A program made the translations under genes and the position numbers. Below are positions 1-11,256 of a stretch of 64,000 nt of DNA, one piece after another. The DNA is from Chimonanthus salicifolius. Its lineage: Eukaryota > Streptophyta > Magnoliopsida > Laurales > Calycanthaceae. The notes under the pieces were generated by a model, which saw only the letters and a list, made by a program, of their open reading frames with translations, was not told the DNA's origin and ran no database searches. Within the stretch, counting starts at the first letter, position 1. The number at the start of each line of letters is the position of its first letter. The stretch covers positions 41,092,631 through 41,156,630 of the forward strand of contig CM023539.1 of NCBI GenBank assembly GCA_013350335.1. Reading direction: 5' to 3'.

Positions 1-265
1 AAATAAAAAATCATGCTTTCAATGAAAGGAAATATGGTATATACATTTTTACATTCCCCAAATTTTTTAACCAAAAAAAGAACAAATTATAAATTTACAA
101 CAGAAATTGCGAATCAAACGTTGATATGTGGGCAATACAACTCTAAATTCAGACATGGGAGTATGTTCATACCCACAAGTGGAAATGGGTGTATTTTGAT
201 ATGAGTGAACTGTGACGATCTCTTCGAAGGTGCCGCTAAGGAAGTGGAGAACACTTCTTTACAAA
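1..265. other. 3' flank of the RKF3-like kinase gene
   Basis: AT-rich sequence next to the stop codon of the minus-strand kinase gene. It probably includes that gene's 3' untranslated region. I see no other gene; the short open frame here has no recognisable features. Confidence 0.5.
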
Positions 266-2179
266 TCAACCCGGGCTTGTGTGATCACTCCCAAAGGGAA
301 ATGACTGGTAACCTGCAGAACTAGATAGATGACCTGAGCCAGAACTGCTTGCTGACCTCTCAATGTCATCAATGTTTGCTATGAGAGGAATTGGGCGTTC
401 TGGAATAGAGGGGACTGGCAAGCCCGTTTCCAATATCTTTACAATTTGATCCATTGTTGGCCTCGCATGGAGCTGTGGATGAGAAGAAAGAACTGCAACC
501 ATTATATATTTCTCCAGCATTTCTTCAGGGCCCAACTCTGTCATGCCTTCTTCAATAACATCCAGTGCTCTCCCTTTCCGCACCAAAGACCAAGCCCAAT
601 CAGTCACAAGCCATGTTTGACTATCATCATTGCAAACAAGCGCCTTCTTCCCACTCAAGAGCTCAAGCAGAACAACCCCAAAGCTGTAAACATCGCTCTT
701 CTCTGTCAGCTGACCATACAATGCATACTCAGGTGCAACATAACCCAGGGTACCTGCCACTCTTGTGCTCAAATGTGTCATCCCCTCGGGTGTGAACTTT
801 GCCAGGCCAAAATCTGCCACCTTAGGCTCAAAACTCTCATCCAGGAGAATATTACTGGCTTTAATATCTCTATGAATGATGGACGGCTGTGCACCATAAT
901 GCAAGTATGCCAACCCTCTTGCCATCCCAACTGCGATCTTCTGCCGAATCGGCCAACTCAGTTTCATCGCCGGTGATCCAAAGAGATGATCATGAAGGCT
1001 CCCATTACGCATCAAATCACAAATAATGATCCTCTGATGGCCTTCAAAACGTGTTGTCGCAACACAGTAACCTCTCAAAGCTACAAGATTAACATGCCTT
1101 ACACTGGCAATAATTTCCACCTCATGGGTGAAGCTCGCGTCGCCGGCAGCAGAGCAGTTCTTGAACCTTTTGAAGGCGACCTCAGACCCATTTGGCAGAA
1201 CACCCCTGTACACATTCCCATACCCTCCCCTTCCAATGATGTTATCTCTGGAGAAATTCCTTGTTGCCTCTTTGACTTCATCAAAAGTCAAGCGAACAAG
1301 AGTCGTGCTTGTGCCAACTAGATCCAATCCTGAAATGGGACTCGACTCAATTCGAGCGAACTTTCTCTTCTTCAGTTTCCCTTTCTTTATCCACAAAAGC
1401 CAAAATGCAATTACTGCCGCCGCCAAGATGGCGAGGCAACCCAGGATGAGACCCACAACCAAGCCTTTGTGGCTTTTACTAGAAGTATCAGAAGAAGTGC
1501 TGAGGAGAAACAGGCAGAGAGCTGTACCGTCATCGATAGGTCCAAACGAATTCACAACACCGGCAACATATATGGCGGGGTACACAGCGCAGGTGGAGAC
1601 ATTACCCACTTCAGGCCCAGTGAGATACAATGCCTGGAGTTGTGAGAGGCTCGTCGTGCAAGACGCACAAGGTGAATTGTTCTCAAGCGACTGATTGCAG
1701 GTGCGCTGCACCTCCAGCAGCGATGACTTGTTGACGACCGATTCAAATTCCAACCGAGTGGTGACGTTCATGCACCCCTCTGCAATCCATTGGGTCTCAA
1801 ACCCACAAACCGACCGCATATCGAAATTGGGGATGAATCCATCGACAAGGGACTGGTAAGAATCCCAGCATGAATCGGCTGCATCTGGATGTGGGAGAAA
1901 GCGACCGGATGTACGGAGATACTCGGCCTGCACAACATGTAGGCCTTGGAGTGCGTACTGGCACTCCAAGGTGAAGTTGGAAGAGCGCAAGTTGCGGGCG
2001 GAATCAAGGAACTTGTGAAGCACACTGAAATTCATGGGGCAGTCAGAGTCGGCAAGCCACCGGCCCGGCAACCGGATGGCATGCACGCGGGCAGAGAGAG
2101 AAACACAAGTCAAGACAAGACTGAAAGACAAAAAGAAGAAAGGAAGAGAGGTGAAAAGGGGTGATTTGGATTGGAGCAT
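266..2179 (-). CDS. RKF3: RKF3-like receptor serine/threonine kinase
   Basis: A 637-residue plasma-membrane receptor kinase in one uninterrupted frame. Residues 1-34 look like a signal peptide. Residues 36-235 are a cysteine-rich ectodomain with many N-glycosylation sequons, of the type now called SPARK in RKF3 and At1g11050 relatives; there are no leucine-rich repeats although such proteins are often named LRR kinases. A membrane helix lies at about 239-263, followed by a basic stop-transfer stretch. The kinase domain runs from about 300 to 590: glycine loop GRGGYGNV (316-323), VAFK lysine (K337), helix-C glutamate (E353), HRDIKASN (436-443), DFG (456-458), APE (482-484). It is an RD kinase with all catalytic residues, so likely active. 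The tail is Ser-rich. Intronless structure and length fit RKF3. One oddity is Ser at position 565 in VAVLSSHPQLHARP, where relatives usually have Cys. The ligand is unknown. The 5' leader upstream is GAA-rich. Confidence 0.93.
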   Translation of the reverse strand: MLQSKSPLFTSLPFFFLSFSLVLTCVSLSARVHAIRLPGRWLADSDCPMNFSVLHKFLDSARNLRSSNFTLECQYALQGLHVVQAEYLRTSGRFLPHPDAADSCWDSYQSLVDGFIPNFDMRSVCGFETQWIAEGCMNVTTRLEFESVVNKSSLLEVQRTCNQSLENNSPCASCTTSLSQLQALYLTGPEVGNVSTCAVYPAIYVAGVVNSFGPIDDGTALCLFLLSTSSDTSSKSHKGLVVGLILGCLAILAAAVIAFWLLWIKKGKLKKRKFARIESSPISGLDLVGTSTTLVRLTFDEVKEATRNFSRDNIIGRGGYGNVYRGVLPNGSEVAFKRFKNCSAAGDASFTHEVEIIASVRHVNLVALRGYCVATTRFEGHQRIIICDLMRNGSLHDHLFGSPAMKLSWPIRQKIAVGMARGLAYLHYGAQPSIIHRDIKASNILLDESFEPKVADFGLAKFTPEGMTHLSTRVAGTLGYVAPEYALYGQLTEKSDVYSFGVVLLELLSGKKALVCNDDSQTWLVTDWAWSLVRKGRALDVIEEGMTELGPEEMLEKYIMVAVLSSHPQLHARPTMDQIVKILETGLPVPSIPERPIPLIANIDDIERSASSSGSGHLSSSAGYQSFPFGSDHTSPG

Positions 2180-4800
2180 TTGGGGTAATCAGTTAAGAAG
2201 GTTTTGAATTGGGGTTTTGGGAGAAGAAATCTGTGATTCTGCATTCATTAGAAGACGAGAAAAGAGGAGAAGAAAACGAGGAAATGGAAATCAAAACTCA
2301 AATTTGATTTTCTGGGTATGGAAGAAGAGTTAGTTAAGAAGAGCAGGCGATTTTGATTTTTGAAATTGCGTTGAATTGAAGAAGAAGAAGTTGCCAGGAA
2401 GGATGGAACCAACGGCCAACGCAGCTCTCCAAGAATTCAAGTGTGGTGACTGTATCTGATGCGAGATTTTGATTTTTGGTCTTGGGACTTGTTTGACCCT
2501 TGGACACAAGTGAGTAAGAAAAACCAGACATGGCGGCACCGTTGAACCAATAATAATAATAAATTACTACTTAGTTTTTATAATTTAAAAGATTAATAAC
2601 ATCACACGTGACAACAGCAAAGAAGACACTCTGCAGACTTAAAAATGATCAAAATATCAAAATCTTAAAAATTTAATTGAAATTTTTGAAAAAAAAAAAA
2701 ATAGTGAAAATAAGCTGAAAAGATTCAATATTATACCAAAACTTTGGCATTTTTGTGAAAAATTGCCAATATTTCAATCAATTTCAATTTTCAGCCAAAA
2801 TTAGTAACCATTAGGATTGAAGAATACCGCAACTGTCCTCGTTCCAAAGAAGGAGCCGATACACTGCACCAGCTCAGTTCCATCATCTTTACCAACATCT
2901 TTACGTAACATCATTCACAATCTAATTTAAAAAATAATTGTTAATCATATAAGGCTGCACCTTAAAAAGAAAGGTTATATACGCTTAGATATTGATTTAG
3001 GTCAGAAATCTGAAGTTTTATTTTTATTCCATCTAAAGGGTCACTCTCTATAAAATTATTCAGTATGTATGGAAATAGAGATATGTACATGCTCTGGAAA
3101 TTATTCAAGTATTCTTAAAAGCTTGAATAAGGAAAAAAAGAGTTAAGCTAAAGAGATTGATTTCGTATTATTTCTAAAGTTTTTGATGTGTTCATCAATA
3201 TTCTAACAATTGGTATAAGAGTGCAGCATAGTAGATATAATGTGAGAAGAAATCAATAAGAGAGAATATTGAAATTCATTAATAATTTAAATTAAGGGTC
3301 TGATTTCACGTTCTATTAGCTCTCGAAATTTTTTTTTTATCAAGACCCTAATAATTAATATGGGAGAAGATTGCATGTCCCATCCTCGAATCCTAATGAA
3401 GGAGGTAAAAGACACTGACTAATGCTACAGCAAAGTAGGTGTGATGGAGATTTGGAAAAATTTCAAATAGTAGAACATGTGGTTCAGATGTTGGCAGTCG
3501 TCTAATTTTTAATTTTATGTCAATGGTACCTGTACCTACTACCTACGTTCAATTAACAAAGCTTTCTTCCAAAGTCATTTCACTCATAGATGCCAATTGG
3601 GTCAAACACTAATTAAAATATGACTAAATCTCAAAGGCAATGATCTCTTTACACCAGATTTTGGAGTAAGACGCCGGGTATTTTTACTTTAGTTCACTTT
3701 AAAATGTTAGAACTCAATTAATTATTAAAGATTTCCATTTAAATATAAAGTTAGACTAATAATCGAGATTATAATTTAAAACTTGGAAAAAAAAATCAAA
3801 AGAGTCAGTTTAGGTGGACTCAATTTGACAAGATTTTGAGTTAAGTGAGTCAACAAATCTTACTAAGTTTTCTCAAATCAAATCTAAATGCTCTATCCAC
3901 TTGACTTGAGAAGATTTTAAGTGAAGTTGTATCATGTGATCTAAATGCTCTTAAACTAAAAAGTAGGTCTGAAATTTGGGCGGATTGAACTGGATTTTAC
4001 TAAATTCAACTCAACTCATATGAAAAAGTATTGAGCCTGATCCAACTCATTCTAAGCTGTTGGGCCAAATTGCTCAACCCAACTCGAGTTGTTGACCTGA
4101 GCCAACCTGAGTTATTGGCCCAACTCTTCCCAAATTGCTAGCTCGACTGTCTTACTTGTTTTTATTCTAAATTTGGAAAACAATCAGTAGTAAGTTTTTT
4201 TATATTTCTTGAAACTCAGATCAATTTGAGTTTGGTCGAATTGATTTTAAATCAGAGCTCAGTCCTATTTGAACTCCATACGAGTTTTTTCCCCAACTCA
4301 ACCCTACCCTAAATTTTACAACTACCCACTGATTCTCAGGTCAAGTCATGCGGATTGAGTTAAAATCCGGCCCAAGTTTCACCCCAACTAAAAAGACTAT
4401 ATAAATATATTCCAAAATTATTTATATTTATATAAGCAAATTACATCTATGTGTGGTATATTATTTGCTTTTTAGAAATTTAGTAATGGGACTCTTTCTT
4501 AAGTGGAATTGGTAGAGACAATTAGTAGTTTTCTTATCGTGGTTAGATTATTTTTTAATTAGAGTGGGTGATTTTGACAACAACATTCGTTGGCAGTATA
4601 TTGTTGTCTGTATGAAATTTAAAACAATTTTAGACTCTTTCAAACAAGCCAACGTGGCTGGTTTTTTTTTTTTTTCTACATTTCTTTCTTTATTTTATAT
4701 CATGGTTTTCGTGGTTTGATGCCTTTGATGTTTTCACGTGTATCCAATAATGGATTAGATCAGAGATATTTATTTAAGTTGATCTTCTCTCCATCTGTCA

Positions 4801-4834
<34 letters not shown>

Positions 4835-5280
4835 CATTTTTTTTTTAAATGGCTAAAACAAACTTCAAGTGGACCACTCATAGATTAATGATGCCGTGTA
4901 GATATGAATGATCATCACTATAAGTTTTAAACATTAAAATATTAATGATATTATAAACTTTTTTTTAATCACAGTCTCCAGACGTCTCACCCAATTAATC
5001 TTCAGGACATGTGTAAATCTTTCAATCCACGTACAATAAGAAGTTGTGTATAAACCACAAAAGAATTTTTTATTTTTATTTCTAATTATTGATAAAAAAA
5101 TATTCAAAAAAATCATCTCAATCAACGGTTAATTACTAGTAATTCACTCACTTTTGAGAGGAGAATTTTTTTTTTTTATCACTGAAAGTATTCAAGCGTC
5201 TCACTCGTAGGGGATTTCACCTGACTAATCTTTTAGAACATGTGTACACCTTTATGCACACGAGGGGTTAAAAAATCGTT
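2180..5280. other. Intergenic region upstream of the kinase gene
   Basis: About 2180-2560 is the probable 5' leader and promoter side of the RKF3-like gene, with GAAGAA-rich sequence. The rest is AT-rich intergenic DNA. It contains degenerate stretches rich in CAACTCGAGTT-like words (about 3800-4370) that resemble old dispersed repeats, and a possible LTR-retrotransposon primer-binding site near 3209-3222 (GGTATAAGAG after CTAACA). I see no gene. Confidence 0.45.
4804..4831. repeat. (TA)n microsatellite
   Basis: An uninterrupted alternating TA tract of about 28 bases, immediately followed by AAATC and a T tract. Confidence 0.9.
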
Positions 5281-5480
5281 ATCGGCCGATATTTTTCTCT
5301 CTCCTCTTCTTTTTTTTAAAAAAGAGCCGATATCGGCTGTTATTTTGATATCAATATGATACGGTCGATATATCGACCGATATTGTGAATATCGGCCGAT
5401 ACGATATGATATCAGCCGATATAATGCTCTCCAAAATCGATACATATCGGCCGATACGATATGTATCGGCCGATATTTCG
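5281..5480. repeat. Palindrome-rich repeat cluster 1 (ATCGGCCGAT family)
   Basis: About 200 bases dense in self-complementary words. ATCGGCCGAT occurs four times exactly. Variants that stay palindromic are also present: AGCCGATATCGGCT near 5326 and CGGTCGATATATCGACCG near 5362. A T-tract/A-tract junction lies between the first copy and the rest. Short open frames on the minus strand here are by-products of the repeat. Related clusters lie at 19223-19588 and 30033-30194, with a degenerate one near 35220-35460. Confidence 0.85.
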
Positions 5481-7646
5481 AACCCTGATGCACACACATA
5501 CCGAGTTAAAACGATGTAGTTCCATAGAGTGTGACCCAGAGAGATTTGAGCTTGAATCAAATTCAAGACCTCCTTTTATAGAGCTTTTCACCGTAAGGCC
5601 AACCCTCTCTGAGTCGTATATCAGCAATATATATTGTATCCATGAATACAGATTGATACATGATTTTACTGGTATAAATTTGAAAATTTATTTTAAAAAC
5701 AAAAGAAATGAAAAACTCATATCCACTAATTTTGAAGTTCAATCTTAGTGATTTCTAGCATTTGCTACTTACAAATTGAAATTACGATTTATCTAGAGTA
5801 TGTCAAAAATGAAAATAAAAGTCCTCAAATTTAAAAAAAAAAAAAATGGAAACATTGAAAGTGAATTTTACTATAGTAAAGAAATAGAAAACATACATGA
5901 GCAAACATTTTACATTTATTTTACTATAATTGAATAGTTTTATCCATCGTTTCATCCAGTAACTCCAAAAAACATAAATTAGAAAAATCTTAAAAATTAA
6001 AGAAACAACTGCGAATTAAGAATAAATTAAACAATTAAACAATACCTTGCAATAAATTTTAAAAATATCTAGAAAATGAAAATTATTCTAAAATACCTTA
6101 AAATATTCTTAAATTCTAATATACCTTATATGTTGACCAATAGTGAGAAAGTAATAATAATAAATATAAATATAAATAAATCGATACTCTTTTAGCCACT
6201 CAATAATTTATATTAGGGCGACAGGCCAACATCAAGACAATCGACCCATCACAGCCGTCAAACCAAAATACACTTTCTATCAAAACCAAACATATTTGTA
6301 TTGAATGATATGTTAATCATCATCCATCATGATCAAATAGTTGGCAAACCTAAATTTTGAAAAGTGACCCATCCTGAATGATTGACCTTTCCTAACTCAA
6401 AGTCTAATTCCAATTGACCTGTTTTATATGGCCTTATATGGATAAGATAGGGTTGAATTTTTTTTTAATTTACGTATGGAAAATCACTAGAAATTCAGTG
6501 TAAAATCTCAATGGGTGATACCTACTACCTTTAGAGCGCACCAGGTGAGGTCATGGAAACTTGAACTTGACAACTCCTGCTTCTTGATGTGAAAGATTAT
6601 CAATTGAGGTATACCTATGTGGGCAAGAGTAGAAATTTGGGTAGAGTGGATCATAGGTTGAATTCAATCAAATAAAAAAAATGACGATTCAATAGAGTCA
6701 AATTGAGTGGACCGACTTTGAATTGACTTAGACTAAGTTATTAGGTGACTACTTGTTACGTCAACTCAACCCGATCATATACATAGTCACTTGATATGAT
6801 CAAACTAGATAGAATTGAGTTCTAATATAACTAAGGAACTAAGGTATGCTACTACTAAACTTAGTCAAATCAAGTCAACTAAATCAACTTGTGATTGAAT
6901 TACTTCATTGACAAGATTAGACTTTCAAAATAAAACAAGGAATTGTTATTTCAATGGATGTCACTAATTTCGAGTGGTGATTAGGATGTTATAGATAATG
7001 TATAACATGATTATAATTATTTGATAATTTTACTAGAGGCTTTACATCATTTCAGTTTTCTAGGTTGGATGAGTCTCTAGAGTGCAATCTGATTTCTTTT
7101 ATCAGTTCCTTTTATTCTTCTCCTTTTTTGGGGTTATATTACATTTTTGGGAGGTTCCTCTATTCTTTCAATGAATAAATCTATTTATCATTATAAAAAA
7201 GTATACAACTTTTTTTCTTAATTTTTTATGTTTTTTAAGATTAATTTATATAGATTCAAAAATAATAATTATATAAAATTGAATCAAGTCATCAAGTTGA
7301 CTCACCGAGTCTACTAGTTCACCCAACCCGATAACTAAACAAATCCTGATAAAAAATAAAAAAAATTAAAATTATTGATCTAATTTGCTTGGTTAACTTC
7401 GTGAATCTCCTAATTGACTCAACCTAATAATTGGTCGAGTCTAAGTCTTAACCCTGATTTAAAAACTATAGCTTGGATAAAAGTTTGGTACCAACACCTG
7501 ATTTTAAACCAAAGTTGTATATTTTAATTAAGGCCAGCAATCCTCACACGGGTATTTTGTGTATGCAGACAAGGGTTTTACCGTGTGTCCAATTTGTCCT
7601 CCAGTTGCCATACCGAAGAAAAAAGAATGCATGAACAGTGTAAATC
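5481..7646. other. Intergenic, AT-rich, with repeat remnants
   Basis: No gene seen. Positions 6467-6522 match the end of the inverted-repeat element at 16364-16890 (same order of AATTTACGT, AAAATC, GTAAAATCTC and GGTGATACC words), so they are probably a lone terminus of that family. About 6640-6940 and 7270-7450 are degenerate CAACTCG/GAGTTG-rich repeat sequence. Confidence 0.45.
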
Positions 7647-7885
7647 GGCTCGCCGAAATTCATGAACAGTGCAATTCTGCTCTCCGAAATTGCAAGTCGG
7701 CTCTCCAAAATTCATGAACGGACAATTCGGCTCTCCGAAATTGCAAGTCGGCTCGCTGAAATTCATGAACAGTGCAATTCATGTAATTTGGCTCTCCGAA
7801 ATTTCAAATTGGCTCGCCAAAATTCATGAACAGTGCAATTCGGCTCTCCGAATTTTCAAATTGGCTCGCCGAAATTCACATGAAC
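7647..7885. repeat. Minisatellite of about 52 bp with GGCTCGCCGA core
   Basis: The core GGCTC(G/T)CCGAAATT recurs at 7647, 7678 (TGCTCT variant), 7699, 7729, 7750, 7790, 7811, 7842 and 7863. Spacings alternate 31 and 21 bases, giving a dimeric unit of about 52 bp; one unit carries about 10 extra bases. The longer half carries CATGAACAGTGCAATT. The open frames over this array are repeat translations, not genes. Confidence 0.88.
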
Positions 7886-7927
7886 AATAAAAATCAGCCC
7901 ATTGAAATTTTGGACATTCCTATATTT

Positions 7928-8110
7928 GGCTCACCGAAGGCCATTAAGGGATCCCAGTTGGTGATCCGATTTTGGACATTCATGTATTCGGCTCGCAGAG
8001 GGCCATTAAGGGATCTGGTTGGTGATCCGATTTTAGACATTCCTGTATTTGGGGAATTTGGCTCGCCGTGGGCCATTAAGGGATCTAGTTGGTGATCCGA
8101 TTCTCAACAT
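7928..8110. repeat. Tandem array of about 62-70 bp sharing the GGCTC core
   Basis: Three units start at 7928, 7990 and 8060. Each begins with GGCTC-(A/G)-C and continues with GGCCATTAAGGGATC and TTGGTGATCCGATT. The array directly follows the 52-bp minisatellite and shares its core word, so the two arrays probably have a common origin. The stretch from 8111 to 8298 holds nothing recognisable. Confidence 0.85.
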
Positions 8111-9541
8111 TCTTATCTTCTTTCCGGTACGACAGGTGAAGGGTAAAATGGAGATCCATTAAAATCCGTGTCTCTATACACAAAATGCTTGTGGGAGGAT
8201 TGCTTGCCTTTAATTAATTAAATTTTGGTTTTTTCACATATTAAAGTTGAACTTATCTTGGAGTATATTATGAAATCTTACAAGATGTTAATTATATACT
8301 CCCACCGTCCCAAAATACTTGTCTTATTTTAAATTTTTTTTTTTTTAAGGATCGTTTTCGTATGAAGTGTGTCATAAGCCTATTAATAGATTCTCTGAGT
8401 CAATACGAACATGATATGAATGATTTTGAGGTAGTAAGATTACGAATAACCCTCGATGAAATTAATTTAGTACTCAATGTGTAATGGCCTGGCCCTTCAA
8501 TTAATAGATTTATGATGTAATATTAGGGATTTCATGTGTGAGGTGCATCTGAGGGTCCCACCTAAGCACACGTGGCCTGTAGATAGTACCCCGTAAAAAA
8601 GAGTTGGAAAATAAAAATTAAAATAAGTTTTTAATTTATTTGATTTTGGTGGAGTCGGACCGACCGACAAAATGATATTTTTAGGTTGGGGTGTTTAAAA
8701 CCCTCAACTCCTACACCCTTTACTTTTATTTCACTTACCTTTTATCTCCTTTTCCCAAACTCCTCCACATCAACCGATGCATGTGCTTGCCTTTCCCTTT
8801 CTTCACCATCTTCTCAACCCTAGCATGTGTGAAAGTGAAGAGATCTCATCCCAAGCTTCCATTTGAGTGGATTTTCTCTTCTTCATATAACGCTCGCCCC
8901 TTTTCACCGTAAAATCAGAGTACATTTTTTTTTTTTAAATAAAAGTGACAAAGGGCGCGGACGTCACGACGCGAGTTAAATTCCGAGCTTCTAAAGCCCG
9001 GCCCTTAACTTGCCAACCCTACGCGTGCGTGGAACATAAGTCCACGAGTACGGTTCACGCGTAGCAAGTAAGCTCACGAAACATAAAAATAAATGCGGAT
9101 GATCATAGAACTATCCTACCAGTTCTTCAGATAGCAGGGAAGAAATACCTAATTAATTACAAAAATGCCATAATACTGTATTATCCAAAATAATACCTAA
9201 ACATAGTAAACTACTTAAATTATTACATTTCCGACAAGCTAACTATACAAATACATCTTTTCCAAAATAAAGTAAAACATAATAACTAATCCGCCTCCCC
9301 AAGCTCCTAAGCTTGGCTCCCGTCTCGTCCTTCTGCTCTGGCATTTCCTGCATCATCAGCTAGGGTAGAAGTAGGGCGTTAGACCACGCGCCCAGTAGGA
9401 CTCCGAGTAGGGCTAACACATGGATTAGTGATAACAAAGCAGATAGATAATACATAACGAAAAGCCATAGAATGAATGTCATGCCATGGTTGTCTGTGTT
9501 ATGAATCACACCCATCATCCTTACTATCCCGATGCCATATC

Positions 9542-9687
9542 CCCCTTGACGGTAAGGCCTCGTCAAGGCGTAACCACAAATACAATATTCCCCTTGATAG
9601 AAAAATCATCATCAAGGTATAACAATAAATACAACATCCCCCTTGACGGTAAGGCCTCGTCAAGGTACAATAATACATATGTGAAAT
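9542..9687. repeat. Three-unit tandem array of hairpin-forming repeats
   Basis: Three units of 48-49 bp start at 9542, 9590 and 9639. Each begins with a CCTTGA(C/T)...(G/A)TCAAGG inverted repeat (a short stem) followed by an AT-rich spacer with AATACAA. The middle unit has changed both arms (CCTTGAT and ATCAAGG) yet still pairs. Confidence 0.82.
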
Positions 9688-10751
9688 GTCCTCATGCTTG
9701 TTTATCGGTCGCCCCGACGGAGCATGGACTCCGGTTTCATTTCATCCTTCCCCTGTCATATGCCTCCCATGCCATACATGAGATGTAGATGCCATTTGCC
9801 ATGTAATATATGAAATTCAATAGTAATAAAACCCATCTTAAAACAATTACAAGATTACCAACTAAATCCAAGGGAAAACATCCCACAATATTTAATCCAA
9901 AACCCATCATAAGCATTCACATAATTTCCAAAATAATTTAGAGTAAACATCACATGATACATAATCCATAACATATCTTAAAGACAACCACATGATTTCC
10001 AAAATAGATTAAAGAAAACATCACCCAAATCCATGGCTTACAAAAAGGTAGGAATCCTACCGAATACCGACCCGCGTCCCTTTACGTTTTCCGTTCGATA
10101 AACCCAGTCGCCAATCGCGCACTCCCTGCGATGTCCAGTACCTTATTACACATTCATCATTAGTCCATGTTTTAACTATTTCTAAGCCCATATGAAAAAA
10201 AACCGGTCACTATTTAGGTTTTGTGGGTCCCATATCCTCTATTAAACATTTTACTCCCATAAGTCTTAAAATTCAGCCACCCTAGGCTTTATCAATCACT
10301 TATAAGGTTATTACATTAGCTCCCCTAAGTCCATGATCAATTTCCATGGAATTCTTGAATTTGGCCACTAATTACGGTTTTGCCACTACCCCTTTTTTCA
10401 TGCTTAATCACTCATTTATCCATGCATGATTAAGTCCATAATTGATTATAAACTTAGATCCCCAACTTAGGTCCATTAATTACTCATTGACCCATGTCAC
10501 AAAGCCATTAAAATTAACCATTTTATTAACCTAACCCTCATTCATTTAAACCCATACAAAATCCCACACTTAACCCTTTAGATGGGTAATGAATCATGGT
10601 TTCAAAATACCTCATTCATCAACTCTTCCCATGGGATTTAGCTCATACATTTAAACTACAATGAATCCATTACCCATTCATACTCTTTGGAGACCATGAA
10701 CATCACTCATCCTCCAATTTAACCCACCAAAATGGATCACAATTGGGCCAT

Positions 10752-10780
10752 GGGTTCGGCCATACACCATGGCCGAACCC
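10752..10780. repeat. 12-bp-arm hairpin, copy 1
   Basis: GGGTTCGGCCAT and ATGGCCGAACCC form a perfect 12-bp stem around the loop ACACC. It is the first of three such hairpins within the minus-strand solo LTR. Confidence 0.9.
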
Positions 10781-11008
10781 ATGGTGTCCTTTCCCCATTT
10801 TTCTTGGGTCCATTGTTACACATTTGGGTTTATCACAAATCCCTCCATGAAGGGTTTAATTCATACACTTAAAACCATCATCCTTAGCTACATTAGAGTC
10901 CATTACAAATATCAATGCTAAAACCATTTTCGGGTCCATCAACACCACCAACATTCCCATTTACTTTCCATTATTCGCAACCCTTCATTCCACCATTTGA
11001 TCACCATA

Positions 11009-11037
11009 GGGTTCGGCCATACACCATGGCCGAACCC
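11009..11037. repeat. 12-bp-arm hairpin, copy 2
   Basis: The same 29 bases as copy 1, including the loop ACACC, 257 bases further on. The flanking sequence is different. Confidence 0.9.
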
Positions 11038-11227
11038 ATGGCTTAAGGTTCACTTCCTCCATGCATTTCAATGCCATAAACCCCTTTGCATTTTCATCAT
11101 AAAATCATTTTACAACTTACTCCCATTCATTCATCTACACCCTAATTTTCATTAGATAAAACTCTCATTGTCTTCCATCTTTTTGAAACCCTAATTATTT
11201 AAATCCAATACCAAATCACCCACCATG

Positions 11228-11256
11228 GGGTTCGGCCATACCACATGGCCGAACCC
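11228..11256. repeat. 12-bp-arm hairpin, copy 3
   Basis: The same perfect 12-bp arms, but the loop reads ACCAC instead of ACACC. It lies 219 bases after copy 2. Confidence 0.9.

Noticed and set aside
446..2164. Plus-strand and alternative minus-strand open frames over the kinase gene
   Set aside because: They are shadows of the 637-codon RKF3-like frame and have no features of their own.
5233..5748. Short open frames with RYSQYRSIYR-type repeats
   Set aside because: They are translations of the palindromic repeat cluster, not proteins.
7647..7885. CRISPR-like array
   Set aside because: The host is a plant, the spacers are themselves repeats, and the spacing alternates 31/21; it is a minisatellite.
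7578..8095. Repeat-containing small proteins (NFGEPTCNFGE on the minus strand)
   Set aside because: They follow the minisatellite period and lose frame where the spacing changes; no promoter or homologue is evident.
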